Positions 28,130 through 38,174 are shown, counted from the stretch's first letter. The stretch is 64,000 nt of DNA from Psychrosphaera saromensis (GCF_002954545.1 NZ_MSCH01000003.1:3139991-3203990), one strand, 5' to 3'. Notes: generated by a model not told the origin, from the letters alone. Numbers and translations: made by a program.

Positions 28130-28591
28130 TTATAAAATAAACTTTTCTAGCTTAGAATTTAGCTCTTCTACTCTATGTACCAAGCCGCCAATCAGTTTGT
28201 CTTTAATTTTATCTCTGAGTGTGACGGGCATTAATTTTAAGGTTTTATGATCGATTAACATAACCACAACATCTTCACTGGCAACAACTGATGCACTTCG
28301 TTTTTCATTCAAAATAAACGCAACTTCACCGAATACTTGTCCTGGTTCTAACTCCGCGACTGTTTTTCCACTAGAGGTTTTAACATCTAACATTCCGGTC
28401 ATTAACATGAAAAACTCATCACCATGCTCGCCGTACTCAATTAGATATTCGTCTTTACGATAACTTCTTACTTTAATTAACTGCTTTTCAACTAAATTCT
28501 CTCTGTCTTTAAGATCTAGACATCGAAAAAAGTCTAAGCGGTTCATCAATTGTTTTAATTTAGCGGCGGATAAATGTTTAATTTCTTTCAT
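28130..28591 (-). CDS. Cyclic nucleotide-binding domain protein
   Basis: A 153-residue protein consisting of one cNMP-binding beta roll: FFRCLDLKDRENLVEKQ, YRKDEYLIEYGEHGDEFFML, then LEPGQVFGEVAFILNEKRSASVVA. The latter matches the phosphate-binding cassette (FGEVAFxxxxxRSAS), so ligand binding is plausible. There is no HTH, so it is not a CRP-type regulator. I used the ATG at 28591 (MKEIKHLSAAKL) rather than the TTG at 28606. It is divergent from ilvI. Confidence 0.88.
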   Translation of the reverse strand: MKEIKHLSAAKLKQLMNRLDFFRCLDLKDRENLVEKQLIKVRSYRKDEYLIEYGEHGDEFFMLMTGMLDVKTSSGKTVAELEPGQVFGEVAFILNEKRSASVVASEDVVVMLIDHKTLKLMPVTLRDKIKDKLIGGLVHRVEELNSKLEKFIL

Positions 28592-28769
28592 CGATTTTAC
28601 TTTCAATTAGCTATGCTTAATTAATAAGCATTTAGTAAATCATATTTTTTCATTTTGCGTCTAAGTTATTTAGAAAAAATGCTTAATTAGGGGTGTATTT
28701 TCATACTAAATTAGAGTAAAAACGTAAGCAGCTACGATCAACAATAAAATAATAAGAGAGTTTGTAAAT

Positions 28770-30509
28770 ATGAATAACGAAGAAAGGCCAATGTTAACTG
28801 GCGCCCAAATGGTGGTTAAATCTTTAGAAGATCTGGGTGTTAAGTATCTATTTGGTTACCCAGGTGGCGCAGTTTTAGATATTTATGACGCCCTCTTTGA
28901 GCACCAATCAATAGAACATATTCTTGTTCGTCATGAACAAGCTGCTGTACACGCGGCAGATGGCTATGCACGATCGACTGGAGATGTCGGTTCTGTACTC
29001 GTTACTTCAGGTCCAGGCGCAACCAATACCATTACCGGTATTGCCACCGCTTATATGGACTCAATACCTCTTGTTGTTTTATCTGGTCAAGTACCTACTA
29101 CGGTTATCGGTGAAGATGCATTTCAAGAAACCGATATGGTTGGTTGTTCACGCCCTATTGTTAAGCACAGCTTTTTAGTTAAACGTGCTGAAGACATTCC
29201 AGAAGCAATTGCCAAAGCCTATTACATTGCTCGAACAGGCCGCCCGGGACCCGTTGTTGTCGACTTACCAAAAGACATAGTAAGCCCGCTAATTAAAGCT
29301 CCTTATTATTTACCGAAAGACATTAATATTCGCTCTTATAAACCTTCTTCCAAAGGTCATCCACGCCAAATTAAAAAAGCAGTGGAAATATTATGCAAAG
29401 CGAAACGCCCAGTTTTATATACTGGCGGCGGCATAATCTCAGCAGAAGCATCTACCGAATTAACTAAGTTAGCTGAAAAGCTAAATGCACCGGTTACTAA
29501 TACACTTATGGGATTAGGCGGTATATCTGGCGTTCACCCTCAGTTTGTCGGTATGTTAGGTATGCATGGAACTTATGAAGCCAATAAAACCATGCACAAT
29601 GCCGATGTAATATTTGCTGTGGGCGCTCGCTTTGATGACCGTGTTACCAACAATGTTACAAAATTCTGCCCTAATGCCACGATTGTTCATGTAGACGTTG
29701 ATCCAACCTCTATCTCAAAAACAATTCAAGCACATGTGCCTGTAGTTGGTGAAGCAAAACGTGTGCTACAGCAAGTTCTAGAGTTGATGGAGCATGAAAA
29801 TGTAACCAACGACAAAGAGGAAATGGCCAGATGGTGGAATCAAATTGACCAATGGCGCGAAGTAGACAGTTTGGGTTATCAAAAGTCTGCAGATAAAATA
29901 ATGCCTCAAGAAGTTATCGAATGTTTGTATGAAGTCACTAATGGTGATGCTTATGTAACGTCCGATGTTGGGCAGCATCAAATGTTTGCCGCCATGTATT
30001 ATCCGTTTAAAAAACCAAGACAATGGATTAACTCTGGTGGTTTAGGCACCATGGGATTTGGTTTACCTGCTGCTATGGGCGTTAAATTAGCGTTCCCTGA
30101 CAGCTACGTTGCTTGTGTTACTGGCGATGGCTCGATTCAAATGAATATTCAAGAGCTCGCTACCTGTATGCAATATGGCATCCCAGTTAAAATTATAAAT
30201 ATTAACAACAGTTCTTTGGGTATGGTTAAGCAGTGGCAATCAATGTTTTATGATGGCCGTCACTCTCATTCTTATATGGACTCGTTACCTGACTTTGTAA
30301 AATTAGCAGAAGCTTATGGACACGTTGGTATGCGAGTGTCTAAACCTTCTGAATTAAAAGAAGTAATGGAAAAAGCATTTGCCATGAAAGATAAGTTAGT
30401 TTTCTTAGACATTAATGTTGACCCATCTGCACACGTATATCCTATGCAAGTTAAAGGTGGCACGATTGACGATATGGTATTGGCTTCTAAAGATGGGGAG
30501 AACAAATAA
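28770..30509 (+). CDS. ilvI: Acetolactate synthase, large subunit
   Basis: A 579-residue thiamine-diphosphate enzyme that makes 2-acetolactate or 2-aceto-2-hydroxybutyrate for valine, leucine and isoleucine. [29 protein letters not shown] (catalytic Glu), [18 protein letters not shown], the FAD-domain FDDRVTNN and the TPP motif GDGSIQMN through [14 protein letters not shown] are all present. It is closer to IlvI (isozyme III) than IlvB/IlvG. It overlaps ilvH (TAATG). An AGAGAG site lies before the ATG. No leucine-rich attenuator peptide is visible upstream. Confidence 0.95.
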   Translation: MNNEERPMLTGAQMVVKSLEDLGVKYLFGYPGGAVLDIYDALFEHQSIEHILVRHEQAAVHAADGYARSTGDVGSVLVTSGPGATNTITGIATAYMDSIPLVVLSGQVPTTVIGEDAFQETDMVGCSRPIVKHSFLVKRAEDIPEAIAKAYYIARTGRPGPVVVDLPKDIVSPLIKAPYYLPKDINIRSYKPSSKGHPRQIKKAVEILCKAKRPVLYTGGGIISAEASTELTKLAEKLNAPVTNTLMGLGGISGVHPQFVGMLGMHGTYEANKTMHNADVIFAVGARFDDRVTNNVTKFCPNATIVHVDVDPTSISKTIQAHVPVVGEAKRVLQQVLELMEHENVTNDKEEMARWWNQIDQWREVDSLGYQKSADKIMPQEVIECLYEVTNGDAYVTSDVGQHQMFAAMYYPFKKPRQWINSGGLGTMGFGLPAAMGVKLAFPDSYVACVTGDGSIQMNIQELATCMQYGIPVKIININNSSLGMVKQWQSMFYDGRHSHSYMDSLPDFVKLAEAYGHVGMRVSKPSELKEVMEKAFAMKDKLVFLDINVDPSAHVYPMQVKGGTIDDMVLASKDGENK

Positions 30510-31006
30510 TGCGTCGTATTTTATCTATCCTATTAGAAAATGAACCGGGTGCTCTATCTAGAATTGTTGGCTTATTTTCGCAACGTGGTTATAACATCGA
30601 CAGCTTAACCGTCGCTAAAACTGATGATGAGTCTCTGTCTCGTATAACAATTAGCACAAGAGGCGACCAGCGCGTACTAGAGCAAATTACTAAGCAAGTT
30701 AATAAGCTAGTTGATGTGTTGAAGGTACGTGAGCTTACTGAGCGTCCTAACGTTGAACGCGAAGTTGTCCTGATGAAGATGCTGGCTGAAAATAATGAGC
30801 AACGTGAAGAGATTAAACGTTGTTCTGATATCTTCCGAGGTCAAATCATTGATGTTACCGCTAAAATCTATACCGTGCAGTTACTTGGTACGTCAGAAAA
30901 AGTGGAAGCCTTTATTGATGTAATGCGTGAAAACGGCAACATTATAGAAACCGTACGTTCTGGTGTTGTGGGAATTGGCCGTGGTGATAAAGCTCTAAAG
31001 CCTTAA
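30509..31006 (+). CDS. ilvH: Acetolactate synthase, small regulatory subunit
   Basis: A 165-residue ACT-domain subunit that stimulates IlvI and gives valine feedback. It starts [20 protein letters not shown], with GLFSQRGYNIDSLTVA typical of the ACT domain, and ends SGVVGIGRGDKALK. Translation is coupled to ilvI by the shared TAATG. An octamer repeat array follows directly after its stop. Confidence 0.95.
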   Translation: MRRILSILLENEPGALSRIVGLFSQRGYNIDSLTVAKTDDESLSRITISTRGDQRVLEQITKQVNKLVDVLKVRELTERPNVEREVVLMKMLAENNEQREEIKRCSDIFRGQIIDVTAKIYTVQLLGTSEKVEAFIDVMRENGNIIETVRSGVVGIGRGDKALKP

Positions 31007-31200
31007 AGCTGTAATGCTGTAATGCTGTAAAGTAATAGAAGCAGGAGAGCTGGAATGCTGGAATGCTGGAATGCTGGAAAGTAATAGAAACAGGAGAGCT
31101 GTAAAGCTGGAAGCTGGAAAGTAATAGAAGTTGTAACGCTGGGAAGTAATAGAAGCTGCGCTTATCGCCTTATAGCCCTATAGCCTTATCGCCTAAAGCT
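31007..31200 (+). repeat. Nested octamer and composite repeat array after ilvH
   Basis: Runs of GCTGTAAT and GCTGGAAT octamers alternate with a longer module, AAAGTAATAGAAGCAGGAGA, seen in four diverged copies. The array ends with TTATCGCC/TTATAGCC octamers. There is no ORF. It lies between the ilvH stop and the terminator. Confidence 0.9.
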
Positions 31201-31204
31201 CATA

Positions 31205-31240
31205 AAAAAAGCCATTTAATATTAATTAAATGGCTTTTTT
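31205..31240. terminator. Strong bidirectional terminator
   Basis: The 16-bp arms AAAAAAGCCATTTAAT and ATTAAATGGCTTTTTT enclose a 4-nt loop. It lies between the convergent ilvH (+) and mlaA (-). Confidence 0.93.
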
Positions 31241-31273
31241 GTTGTGTTTAGAAACTTTGAGAGTTAATAGAGA

Positions 31274-32053
31274 TTAATCAATTTCATCTAAAAACGCATC
31301 ATCAAATTCAACTTCTTTTTTAAGCGGTGGGTTGCCGTCATGAATTTTAAAGTTTTGATTTTGGAAATACACTTCTTTAACAAAAATATAACTGTCGGTT
31401 GAGCTATTGATCATACTTTCTTGCTGAAGTAGGTCAGCACGAGTGTAGATAGCTTTCACACCGAGTTTAATTATCGACTCTGGGACGGATAACAAATACA
31501 AAGGGAAGATCATGCCATCAACAAAATCACCTGATAAATCACGAGCGGTTGTAGGCCCGTAACCCGGTATCATTGCATAAGGTCCATTGCCAATTCCGGC
31601 AACGGCCATTGTTTGACCAAAATCTTCTTTGTGTTGATCTAATCCCATATGTTTGGCCACATCAAAAATACCAAGAATACCGACAGTAGTATTAATTGCA
31701 AAACGCCCTACGGCCTTGCCTGATTTTTTAAGCTTACCTTGAAACAAACTATTTAATGCATAACCTGGCTCTTCTAGGTTAGTTACAAAGTTTCTAACAC
31801 CTGTTTGAGCCGGTCTTGGTAGGTATTCAGAGTAACCAACCGCTAATGGACGTAACAAATATTTATCTAATATATTCCAGTTAAAATCCCATAACTCACG
31901 GTTGACGGTTTCAAATGGGTCTCTAGGATCTGAAAAATCTTCGATTACAGCACCATTAGTGGCAGCCGCTTGTTGTTGCTTAGAATTACTAGTACATGCT
32001 GTTGTGAGCAGAATTAATAACATTAACAAAACAATTCGATTAAAAGACGACAT
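31274..32053 (-). CDS. mlaA: Outer-membrane lipid asymmetry lipoprotein MlaA (VacJ)
   Basis: A 259-residue lipoprotein: signal peptide with lipobox LTTAC, then the VacJ domain with DPFETVNRELWDFNWNILDKYL, NFVTNLEEPGYALNSLFQG, GRFAINTTVGILGIFDVA, EDFGQTMAVAGIGNGPYAMIP and GPTTARDLSGDFVD. MlaA sits in the outer membrane and removes mislocalised phospholipid from the outer leaflet via MlaC and MlaFEDB. It overlaps the end of ccmI (TAATG), so it is the last gene of the ccm operon. This linkage is unusual but plain in the sequence. Confidence 0.93.
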   Translation of the reverse strand: MSSFNRIVLLMLLILLTTACTSNSKQQQAAATNGAVIEDFSDPRDPFETVNRELWDFNWNILDKYLLRPLAVGYSEYLPRPAQTGVRNFVTNLEEPGYALNSLFQGKLKKSGKAVGRFAINTTVGILGIFDVAKHMGLDQHKEDFGQTMAVAGIGNGPYAMIPGYGPTTARDLSGDFVDGMIFPLYLLSVPESIIKLGVKAIYTRADLLQQESMINSSTDSYIFVKEVYFQNQNFKIHDGNPPLKKEVEFDDAFLDEID

Positions 32054-33294
32054 TATTTATATTCCTCATTGATGATAACTGTATTGATAACGTCTGAATT
32101 TGAGGTATCAATATTAATTTGTTTACCTTGCCAATCACCTAGTTCAAACGGTGCATTATCATCGACAGACAAGCGAGCAAAGACACTAACCGTTTTATAA
32201 TCAGATAGTTTTTGCCCAGGGATCATCATATCAGTGTCTGATAAAGTAACTATAACGGGCATAGTTGAAATAGGAAGTTTTTTAACGGCAATCGGCATCG
32301 GCATGCTATCTATTTTAGCGAACAAAAATAAATAATGGAAACCAGCCATTTTATTCTTAAGCTCAGCAGATATATTAACTGAAACCTGAATGAAAGGTGT
32401 GGTCACAACAGGCTTAGGTTCCAGATTCTTATTTATAAAATCTAATCTATCTTGAATAGCACCAATTCGAGGGTCGTTTTTGTCTAACATTTGTAATGCA
32501 AAATCAAACCCTTTTTTAGCTGCCTCGTAGTGCTCTAACATCAGGTTACCTTCACCAAACAAAATAATAGCAAGTTCGTTATTTGGCTTTAAAGTTAACG
32601 CTTCTTGTAATAAAGATAACGAGCGCTTTATTTCAAACTCTTCGCCTTTCATCTGAAGCGCTTGAGCGAAACTCACGGTATTTGATACATTATTGCGCTG
32701 CATATTATACGACTTTTCAAACGACGATATAGCGCCGTCTACATCTTGTAACGACATCAACACTCGGCCTAATAACATCCAACCTATGTGATCTTCTTTT
32801 GTTGCTAACTTAGTACGTAAACCTAAAGCAAATTCTCTTAACTCAACTTCTGACACTTGTGAGTCTAAGTTCTGAATCACTTTTTTACTGAGTTCAGGCA
32901 TTTTTGCTAATGTTTGCTGCCAATCATCAACTTGTTGATAAAGGCCTTTGTTAATATAAAACACAGAAACAATGACAAATAAGCCAGCAACGGCGGTAAA
33001 CAAATATGGTTTATATACAAGGCTATCCACCACCGTATTTGTATTGTCGGTTTGTACTGTTGTCAGCTCGTCTTTTGTCGTTAACTTCAATTCAGTTAAC
33101 GCTTCTTGATATTCTTGCTCTGTGTATTTTCCAGCAGCGTATTCTTTTGCAAGCTCTTGCTCACGAGCATGAAACCAATTGGAGGTTTGCCCTGCTTTAG
33201 ATACTTTATTTTTATAAGAAATAAGTGGAACAAATACAAAAATAGAGGCTATTAACAGCATCACTAATGCGGCTAACCAAAAAGAAGTCATCAT
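32053..33294 (-). CDS. ccmI: Cytochrome c maturation factor CcmI
   Basis: A 413-residue protein with an N-terminal membrane helix (FWLAALVMLLIASIFVFVPL), the CcmI signature RELAKEYAAGKYTEQEYQE-like region, a second helix near residue 97-115, TPR-type repeats (about 150-280) and a C-terminal beta domain. CcmI chaperones apocytochrome c to the heme ligation complex. In E. coli it is fused to CcmH; here the two are separate, as in most species. Coupled start to ccmH by ATGA overlap. Confidence 0.9.
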   Translation of the reverse strand: MMTSFWLAALVMLLIASIFVFVPLISYKNKVSKAGQTSNWFHAREQELAKEYAAGKYTEQEYQEALTELKLTTKDELTTVQTDNTNTVVDSLVYKPYLFTAVAGLFVIVSVFYINKGLYQQVDDWQQTLAKMPELSKKVIQNLDSQVSEVELREFALGLRTKLATKEDHIGWMLLGRVLMSLQDVDGAISSFEKSYNMQRNNVSNTVSFAQALQMKGEEFEIKRSLSLLQEALTLKPNNELAIILFGEGNLMLEHYEAAKKGFDFALQMLDKNDPRIGAIQDRLDFINKNLEPKPVVTTPFIQVSVNISAELKNKMAGFHYLFLFAKIDSMPMPIAVKKLPISTMPVIVTLSDTDMMIPGQKLSDYKTVSVFARLSVDDNAPFELGDWQGKQINIDTSNSDVINTVIINEEYK

Positions 33295-33896
33295 TGTTTA
33301 TTGTCCTTGTTACTGTCATCTACGGCGTTGCTGTTTTGAGAGTCGTTATTATTAGAGTTGTTATCTTTAACCGAGGGGCTATTTTTAACCAAGAGGTTAT
33401 CTTCAACATCCGCTTCTTTCTCTAGCAGTTGCTCAAGTTCACGGTCTAATTTATCTAGTGCCACTTTAGCTTCGGTTAAATCTGGCTCTGGGGTGTCAAC
33501 ATTGTATTTTGGTTTACTACGCTTCACCTGAACAAAAATAGCAAATAAGATAAACCCGATTGGCATTAGCCATAACAAACTAGTTGCCACATTCAACGGC
33601 GGTTGGTAATGAGCAAATTGCCCATAACGGTTAACCATATATTGAATAACTTGCTGTTTATCTTGGCCTTGATCTAACAATTCCTTAACTTTAACTCGCA
33701 TATCTTTTGCGACTACCGCATTTGAGTCTGCGATGTTTTGGTTTTGACACTTAGGGCAGCGTAATTCGGCTGTTACTTCTTGGTAAATCAACTTTTGCTG
33801 TTCTGACGTAAAGATTATTTGATCTTCTGTTCCTTGTGCTACACAAGAGAGCAGCAGCACTGTTAATAACCCTAAACTGCTAATGAATATTCTCAT
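33291..33896 (-). CDS. ccmH: Cytochrome c maturation thiol oxidoreductase CcmH
   Basis: A 201-residue membrane protein. After the signal peptide comes the three-helix domain with the redox motif LRCPKCQNQNIADSNA, which reduces the apocytochrome CXXCH cysteines, then a membrane helix (LLWLMPIGFILFAIFVQV). The C-terminal 65 residues are an Asn/Asp/Ser-rich tail with repeat-like VKNSPSVKDNN units, beyond the usual CcmH length of about 150. It overlaps ccmG and ccmI by 4 nt each. Confidence 0.93.
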   Translation of the reverse strand: MRIFISSLGLLTVLLLSCVAQGTEDQIIFTSEQQKLIYQEVTAELRCPKCQNQNIADSNAVVAKDMRVKVKELLDQGQDKQQVIQYMVNRYGQFAHYQPPLNVATSLLWLMPIGFILFAIFVQVKRSKPKYNVDTPEPDLTEAKVALDKLDRELEQLLEKEADVEDNLLVKNSPSVKDNNSNNNDSQNSNAVDDSNKDNKQ

Positions 33897-34471
33897 TGAT
33901 TTATCTCATTCCAAATAGGGGCAAGTTTTTCACGCCAGATACGCTCGTTTACATCACCCATGTGATGCATTCTGACAATCCCCTTACCATCAACAATAAA
34001 GGTCTCTGGCGCACCGGTTACACCTAAATTAAGTGACAAACTGCGGTCTAAATCTAAAATGTTGTACTGGTATGGATTACCTAACCGAGCCAACATCTCT
34101 TTAACTTCAATTCTAATAGCTGGAATATCTGCATACTGACCAAATTCGGGGGCATGATTTTGATCGTAATATAATCCAACAATTTTAACGTCGTACTCTT
34201 TTGCTAATTTAGCTAAATACGGCAGTTCATATTTACAAGTAATACACCAAGTCCCCCAAACATTAATGAGTACAGGCTCGTTTACTAAGGTTTGTTCTGT
34301 ATGTATTTGGCTATCAGAGTTTAAGTCTGGTAGTTGAAATTGTGGGAATGGCTTGCCGATTAAGGCCGAATCCCGTTCGTTAGGGTCGCTGAATAAACCT
34401 TTTAATAAAAAGGCCAATAACAATACAAATAAAACTAATGGTAAAAATCTAAAACTTACTTTTTTAGTCAT
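33893..34471 (-). CDS. ccmG: Thiol:disulfide interchange protein CcmG (DsbE)
   Basis: A 192-residue membrane-anchored periplasmic thioredoxin. It has an N-terminal anchor (FLPLVLFVLLLAFLLKGLF), then GKPFPQFQLPDL, the active site INVWGTWCITCKYELPYL, and GVTGAPETFIVDGKG with the cis-Pro. The active site reads WCITC, where most CcmG have WCPTC. It reduces the CcmH/apocytochrome disulfide. Confidence 0.93.
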   Translation of the reverse strand: MTKKVSFRFLPLVLFVLLLAFLLKGLFSDPNERDSALIGKPFPQFQLPDLNSDSQIHTEQTLVNEPVLINVWGTWCITCKYELPYLAKLAKEYDVKIVGLYYDQNHAPEFGQYADIPAIRIEVKEMLARLGNPYQYNILDLDRSLSLNLGVTGAPETFIVDGKGIVRMHHMGDVNERIWREKLAPIWNEINQ

Positions 34472-34480
34472 AGTATTAAC

Positions 34481-36415
34481 CTACCCTTGCTTAGCGTTTT
34501 TTCTAGTGCGGTAACGACGGTCAAACAAAGTCAATAAACCAGCAAATGCAACGATAATACCGCCTAACCAAATCCAACGGATATAAGGTTTAACATAAAT
34601 TCTTAATGCCCAAGCGCCATCAGGTAAACGTTCACCTAAAGAAATATAAATATCTCGGAAAAAACCAGCATCAATTGCAGCTTCTGTCATGGTATTACGT
34701 TGTACCGCATAAAAACGTTTTTCCGCTAACAATTTAGTAACAAATTCATCTTGTTTTGTAATCGTGATAACTGCAGCCCAGCCATCGTAATTTGGCCCAT
34801 CAATATTTTCAACGTGGTTGAATTTAAACTCATAGCCTTTCAGCTCAGCTGAGTCGCCCGTATTCATTTTTACATCACGTTCTACTGAATATTGTGAGGT
34901 TAATGCAACACCGGCAATTAAAAATGCCACACCTATATGGCCTAACACCATGGAAAAATGACTTAACGGTAATTTGCTAAATGACACTTTACTTAAGGTT
35001 TGTTTTAATTCCAGCGCAGTAAATAACATAATCCATATAAATAATGTCACACCTAATAAAGCAAGCGCTTTAATCTCAGGGAATTCAACAACCAACCAAA
35101 TTAAGCTTAAGGTGATGCTAGTTGCGATAACGATTAACGGTTTGGTTATAAAGTTAGCTAACTTATCTTGCTTCCAACGCACTAAAGGCGCAATACCAAG
35201 TAATAAGGCAAACGGAACAATCAAGTAAGTAAACATTTGGTTAAAGAAAGGTTCGCCAATTGAGATAGTACCAAGGCCAATTTGTTTATGTACCAAAGGT
35301 AATAAAGTGCCCATCAAAACCACTATGGTTGCGGCTACTAGCAATATATTATTCCCCCACAACATAGACTCGCGCGAGAACATAGAGAACTTACCAAAGC
35401 TCTTAATATTGCCCGCTTTTAAGCTGTAAAGTAATAAGCTACCACCAATAACTAAGGCCAATAGTATTAAGATAAAGACCCCTCGTTCAGGATCAGTCGC
35501 AAATGCATGTACAGATACAATGACGCCAGAACGGACTAAAAATGTTCCCAGTAAACTTAATGAAAATGCGGCTATGGCTAAGAATACCGTCCAGCTTTTA
35601 AAGGCGTTACGCTTTTCTGATACCGCTAATGAATGTAATAATGCTGTTGCCACTAACCAAGGCATAAATGCGGCGTTTTCAACTGGATCCCAAAACCACC
35701 AGCCACCCCAGCCAAGTTCTGAATAAGCCCACCAGGAACCGATTGTTAAACCTAATGTTAAGAATGCCCAAGCTGCTGCAGTCCAAGGACGAGACCATTT
35801 AGCCCAAGTTGAGTCTAAGTTTCCACTTAATAATGCGGCAATAGCAAAAGCAAAACTAATAGAAAGCCCCACGTATCCCATATATAACAAAGGCGGATGT
35901 ATGATCATGCCAATGTCTTGCAGCAATGGATTTAAGTCGCGTCCATCAATTGGAAAGTAAGGTAAAGTACGTTCAAACGGATTAGAAGATATGATGATAT
36001 AAGCGTAAAAACCAACGCTTATCCAGCCTAATACAGTTAATACGCGAGTTCGCATATCAACAGGCAAACCTTTTGAAAACAGAGCAACGGCAAACGACCA
36101 ACCAGACTGCATTAACAACCAAAGTAAAAATGAACCTTCGTGGCTACCAAAACTGGCAGCAAATTTGTATTGGTCGGGCAGTGCTGAGTTCGAGTTTTGT
36201 GCAACATTAACCACAGTAAAGTCGTCGGTTAAAAATGCATAAACCAAACAACCAAAAGAAAATAATGTAAAGACGAACAAACCGATAGACAGGTTTGGCG
36301 CCATAGCCATCAAACGCGCATTATTTTGTTTTAATCCTATAGCCGGAAAAATCGACAATAAAATACTTAATGTAAAGGCGATATATAAAGCAAAATTACC
36401 AAGTTCTGGGATCAT
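34481..36415 (-). CDS. ccmF: Heme lyase subunit CcmF
   Basis: A 644-residue polytopic membrane protein (E. coli 647) that attaches heme to apocytochrome c. The WWD domain reads WGGWWFWDPVENAAFMPW, with conserved His residues in DIGMIIHPPLLYMGYVG and ATALLHSLAVSEKR. A large C-terminal periplasmic loop contains YSVERDVKMNTGDSAEL. It is separated from ccmE by 107 nt with no obvious terminator. Confidence 0.95.
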   Translation of the reverse strand: MIPELGNFALYIAFTLSILLSIFPAIGLKQNNARLMAMAPNLSIGLFVFTLFSFGCLVYAFLTDDFTVVNVAQNSNSALPDQYKFAASFGSHEGSFLLWLLMQSGWSFAVALFSKGLPVDMRTRVLTVLGWISVGFYAYIIISSNPFERTLPYFPIDGRDLNPLLQDIGMIIHPPLLYMGYVGLSISFAFAIAALLSGNLDSTWAKWSRPWTAAAWAFLTLGLTIGSWWAYSELGWGGWWFWDPVENAAFMPWLVATALLHSLAVSEKRNAFKSWTVFLAIAAFSLSLLGTFLVRSGVIVSVHAFATDPERGVFILILLALVIGGSLLLYSLKAGNIKSFGKFSMFSRESMLWGNNILLVAATIVVLMGTLLPLVHKQIGLGTISIGEPFFNQMFTYLIVPFALLLGIAPLVRWKQDKLANFITKPLIVIATSITLSLIWLVVEFPEIKALALLGVTLFIWIMLFTALELKQTLSKVSFSKLPLSHFSMVLGHIGVAFLIAGVALTSQYSVERDVKMNTGDSAELKGYEFKFNHVENIDGPNYDGWAAVITITKQDEFVTKLLAEKRFYAVQRNTMTEAAIDAGFFRDIYISLGERLPDGAWALRIYVKPYIRWIWLGGIIVAFAGLLTLFDRRYRTRKNAKQG

Positions 36416-36522
36416 ATTATTTTCTTGTTATTTAATTGGTTAACTCTAAAAAGAGAATGGACAGATAAACCTTAATTCACCTGACTTAACATTGTTGTGA
36501 ATGTTGAGTTTATTTCTCTTAT

Positions 36523-37095
36523 CTAATACTTCGATTCGTTCGTATTGTTATCATAAGACTTGTTATACTTAGCCTTGTTATACTCAGCTTTGTCGCTTTC
36601 AGACTTGTCACCCTCAAGCTTTTCGTACTGTGGCTTGACGTGTTTTATACCTTTCATTTTTTCAGCCAGTTCGGATGGCATATATTCTTCATCATGTTTA
36701 GCCAAGACTTCACTAGCTTCAATAGTATCAAAGCTCACTAAAACACCTTGAGCAACGATGCCTTGTCCTTCACGGAATAAGTCCGGCAAAATTCCGTTGT
36801 ATTTTATGGTTACCATAGGTCCAGTGTCAGTTAACTTAAATGACACATCTAAGTTTTCCTCACTACGAACCACACTTCCCTCAACGACCATGCCGCCAAT
36901 TCTAAGACGTTGGCCTATTTGCGGTTTTGCACCAATTTTTCCATTACCGAGCTCTTTACCTTCTAAGATCTCAGTTGGCGTATAAAATAAATCTATATTT
37001 TGTTGTAACGCATATAGCATGGAGCCAATGGCTGCGCCTACCAGAACAACTAAAGAAACAATGATAAATAGTCTTTTTTTTCTACGAGGATTCAT
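36523..37095 (-). CDS. ccmE: Heme chaperone CcmE with repeat tail
   Basis: A 190-residue membrane-anchored OB-fold heme carrier. It starts [20 protein letters not shown], typical of CcmE. Heme is held covalently by H134 in [11 protein letters not shown], with the flexible tail after it. Residues 162-181 are four 5-residue units ([20 protein letters not shown]; 15-bp period, 36553-36612), an extension not seen in E. coli CcmE (159). I chose the ATG at 37095 over the TTG at 37104. Confidence 0.93.
   Translation of the reverse strand: MNPRRKKRLFIIVSLVVLVGAAIGSMLYALQQNIDLFYTPTEILEGKELGNGKIGAKPQIGQRLRIGGMVVEGSVVRSEENLDVSFKLTDTGPMVTIKYNGILPDLFREGQGIVAQGVLVSFDTIEASEVLAKHDEEYMPSELAEKMKGIKHVKPQYEKLEGDKSESDKAEYNKAKYNKSYDNNTNESKY
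36553..36612 (-). repeat. 15-bp coding repeat x4 in the ccmE tail
   Basis: Units of the form xxKxx, with CTTGTTATACTTAGC-like sequence on the plus strand, in the 3' end of ccmE. Confidence 0.75.
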
Positions 37096-37132
37096 TATTT
37101 TCAATCTTATTTTATTAATTGGTTTATATTAA

Positions 37133-37195
37133 ATTGGTTTTACTAAGCTAATATTTACTAAGCTATTTTTTATCAAGCTACCTTTTATCAAATAA
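37133..37195. repeat. Degenerate ~15-bp repeats between ccmD and ccmE
   Basis: Four diverged units TTTACTAAGCTAA, TTTACTAAGCTAT, TTTATCAAGCTAC and TTTTATCAAATAAG run across the ccmD stop into the spacer. Confidence 0.6.
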
Positions 37196-37399
37196 GGCTT
37201 GAGCATTGGCTACTTTAGCTTGAGATATTTTCTCTGCTCGTTCTTGCTCTATACGTAACAAACGCAACGTTCGATTTTTTGCAGTGCAAGAATGTACAAT
37301 TAACATCAGCAAAACTGCAAACACAATAGCGACCGACGACCAAACGTATGCGCCATAGCCGCCCATGGCTAATACTTCAGAAAAAGAATTAAACTGCAT
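37178..37399 (-). CDS. ccmD: Heme exporter accessory protein CcmD
   Basis: A 73-residue small membrane protein with one helix (WSSVAIVFAVLLMLIVHSC). It is preceded by FSEVLAMGGYGAYVWSS, the conserved CcmD start, and followed by a basic helix RLLRIEQERAEKISQ. It releases holo-CcmE from CcmABC. It overlaps ccmC by 11 nt. Confidence 0.92.
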   Translation of the reverse strand: MQFNSFSEVLAMGGYGAYVWSSVAIVFAVLLMLIVHSCTAKNRTLRLLRIEQERAEKISQAKVANAQALFDKR

Positions 37400-38171
37400 T
37401 ATGTTTCCCCTTCACTGATGAAGTCGACTCAGTAGACGATTGTTCTACTAGCGCTTTCACCCAAGGTCTGCGGGCATCGTTAATAAGAATTTGATTCGCA
37501 AGTCTTAAACAAACAATGGCAGCAAATATAAATAAGAAACCTGCAATATTAAGTAACAGTGGCCACAACATATCAGGTGAGATTGATGGTTTATCAAATT
37601 TAGTAATTGATGCACCTTGATGCAGTGTATTCCACCACTCTACCGAGTAATGAATAATAGGCACATTAACAACGCCGACAATCGCCAAAATAGATGCCGC
37701 TCTTGCTGCCGTTCGTTTGTCTTCAAACGAGTTATAAAGCGCAATTACGCCTAAGTATAAAAACAATAAGATTAACTCTGATGTTAATCTTGCATCCCAT
37801 ACCCACCATGCGCCCCACATAGGTTTACCCCAAACAGCCCCTGTGACTAAGGCTAGAAACGTAAAGGCTGCGCCAACTGGAGCCATAGCGTATACCGCTA
37901 ATTCAGCATTTTTTATCTGCCAAACAATACCAATTAGTCCACAAATCGCCATTGAGGTATAAGCCCCCATTGACCAAATAGCCGTAGGCACATGAAAATA
38001 AATAATACGAAAACTATCACCTTGCTGATAATCAGAGGGTGCATACAGTAAGCCCCAAATAGAACCGGCTATTAAAGTGATTGCAGCCAACCACGAGAAG
38101 TAAGGCAATAAGCGATAACATAAATTATATGCTGTCTCAGCTTTTGCGTATGGATGTAACCATTTCCACAT
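37389..38171 (-). CDS. ccmC: Heme transporter subunit CcmC
   Basis: A 260-residue six-helix protein that loads heme onto CcmE. The WWD motif reads GAWWVWDARLTSELILLFLYLG, with conserved His residues in YFHVPTAIW and IIHYSVEWWNTLHQG. It is 3 nt downstream of ccmB. Confidence 0.95.
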   Translation of the reverse strand: MWKWLHPYAKAETAYNLCYRLLPYFSWLAAITLIAGSIWGLLYAPSDYQQGDSFRIIYFHVPTAIWSMGAYTSMAICGLIGIVWQIKNAELAVYAMAPVGAAFTFLALVTGAVWGKPMWGAWWVWDARLTSELILLFLYLGVIALYNSFEDKRTAARAASILAIVGVVNVPIIHYSVEWWNTLHQGASITKFDKPSISPDMLWPLLLNIAGFLFIFAAIVCLRLANQILINDARRPWVKALVEQSSTESTSSVKGKHNAV

Positions 38172-38174
38172 AAA

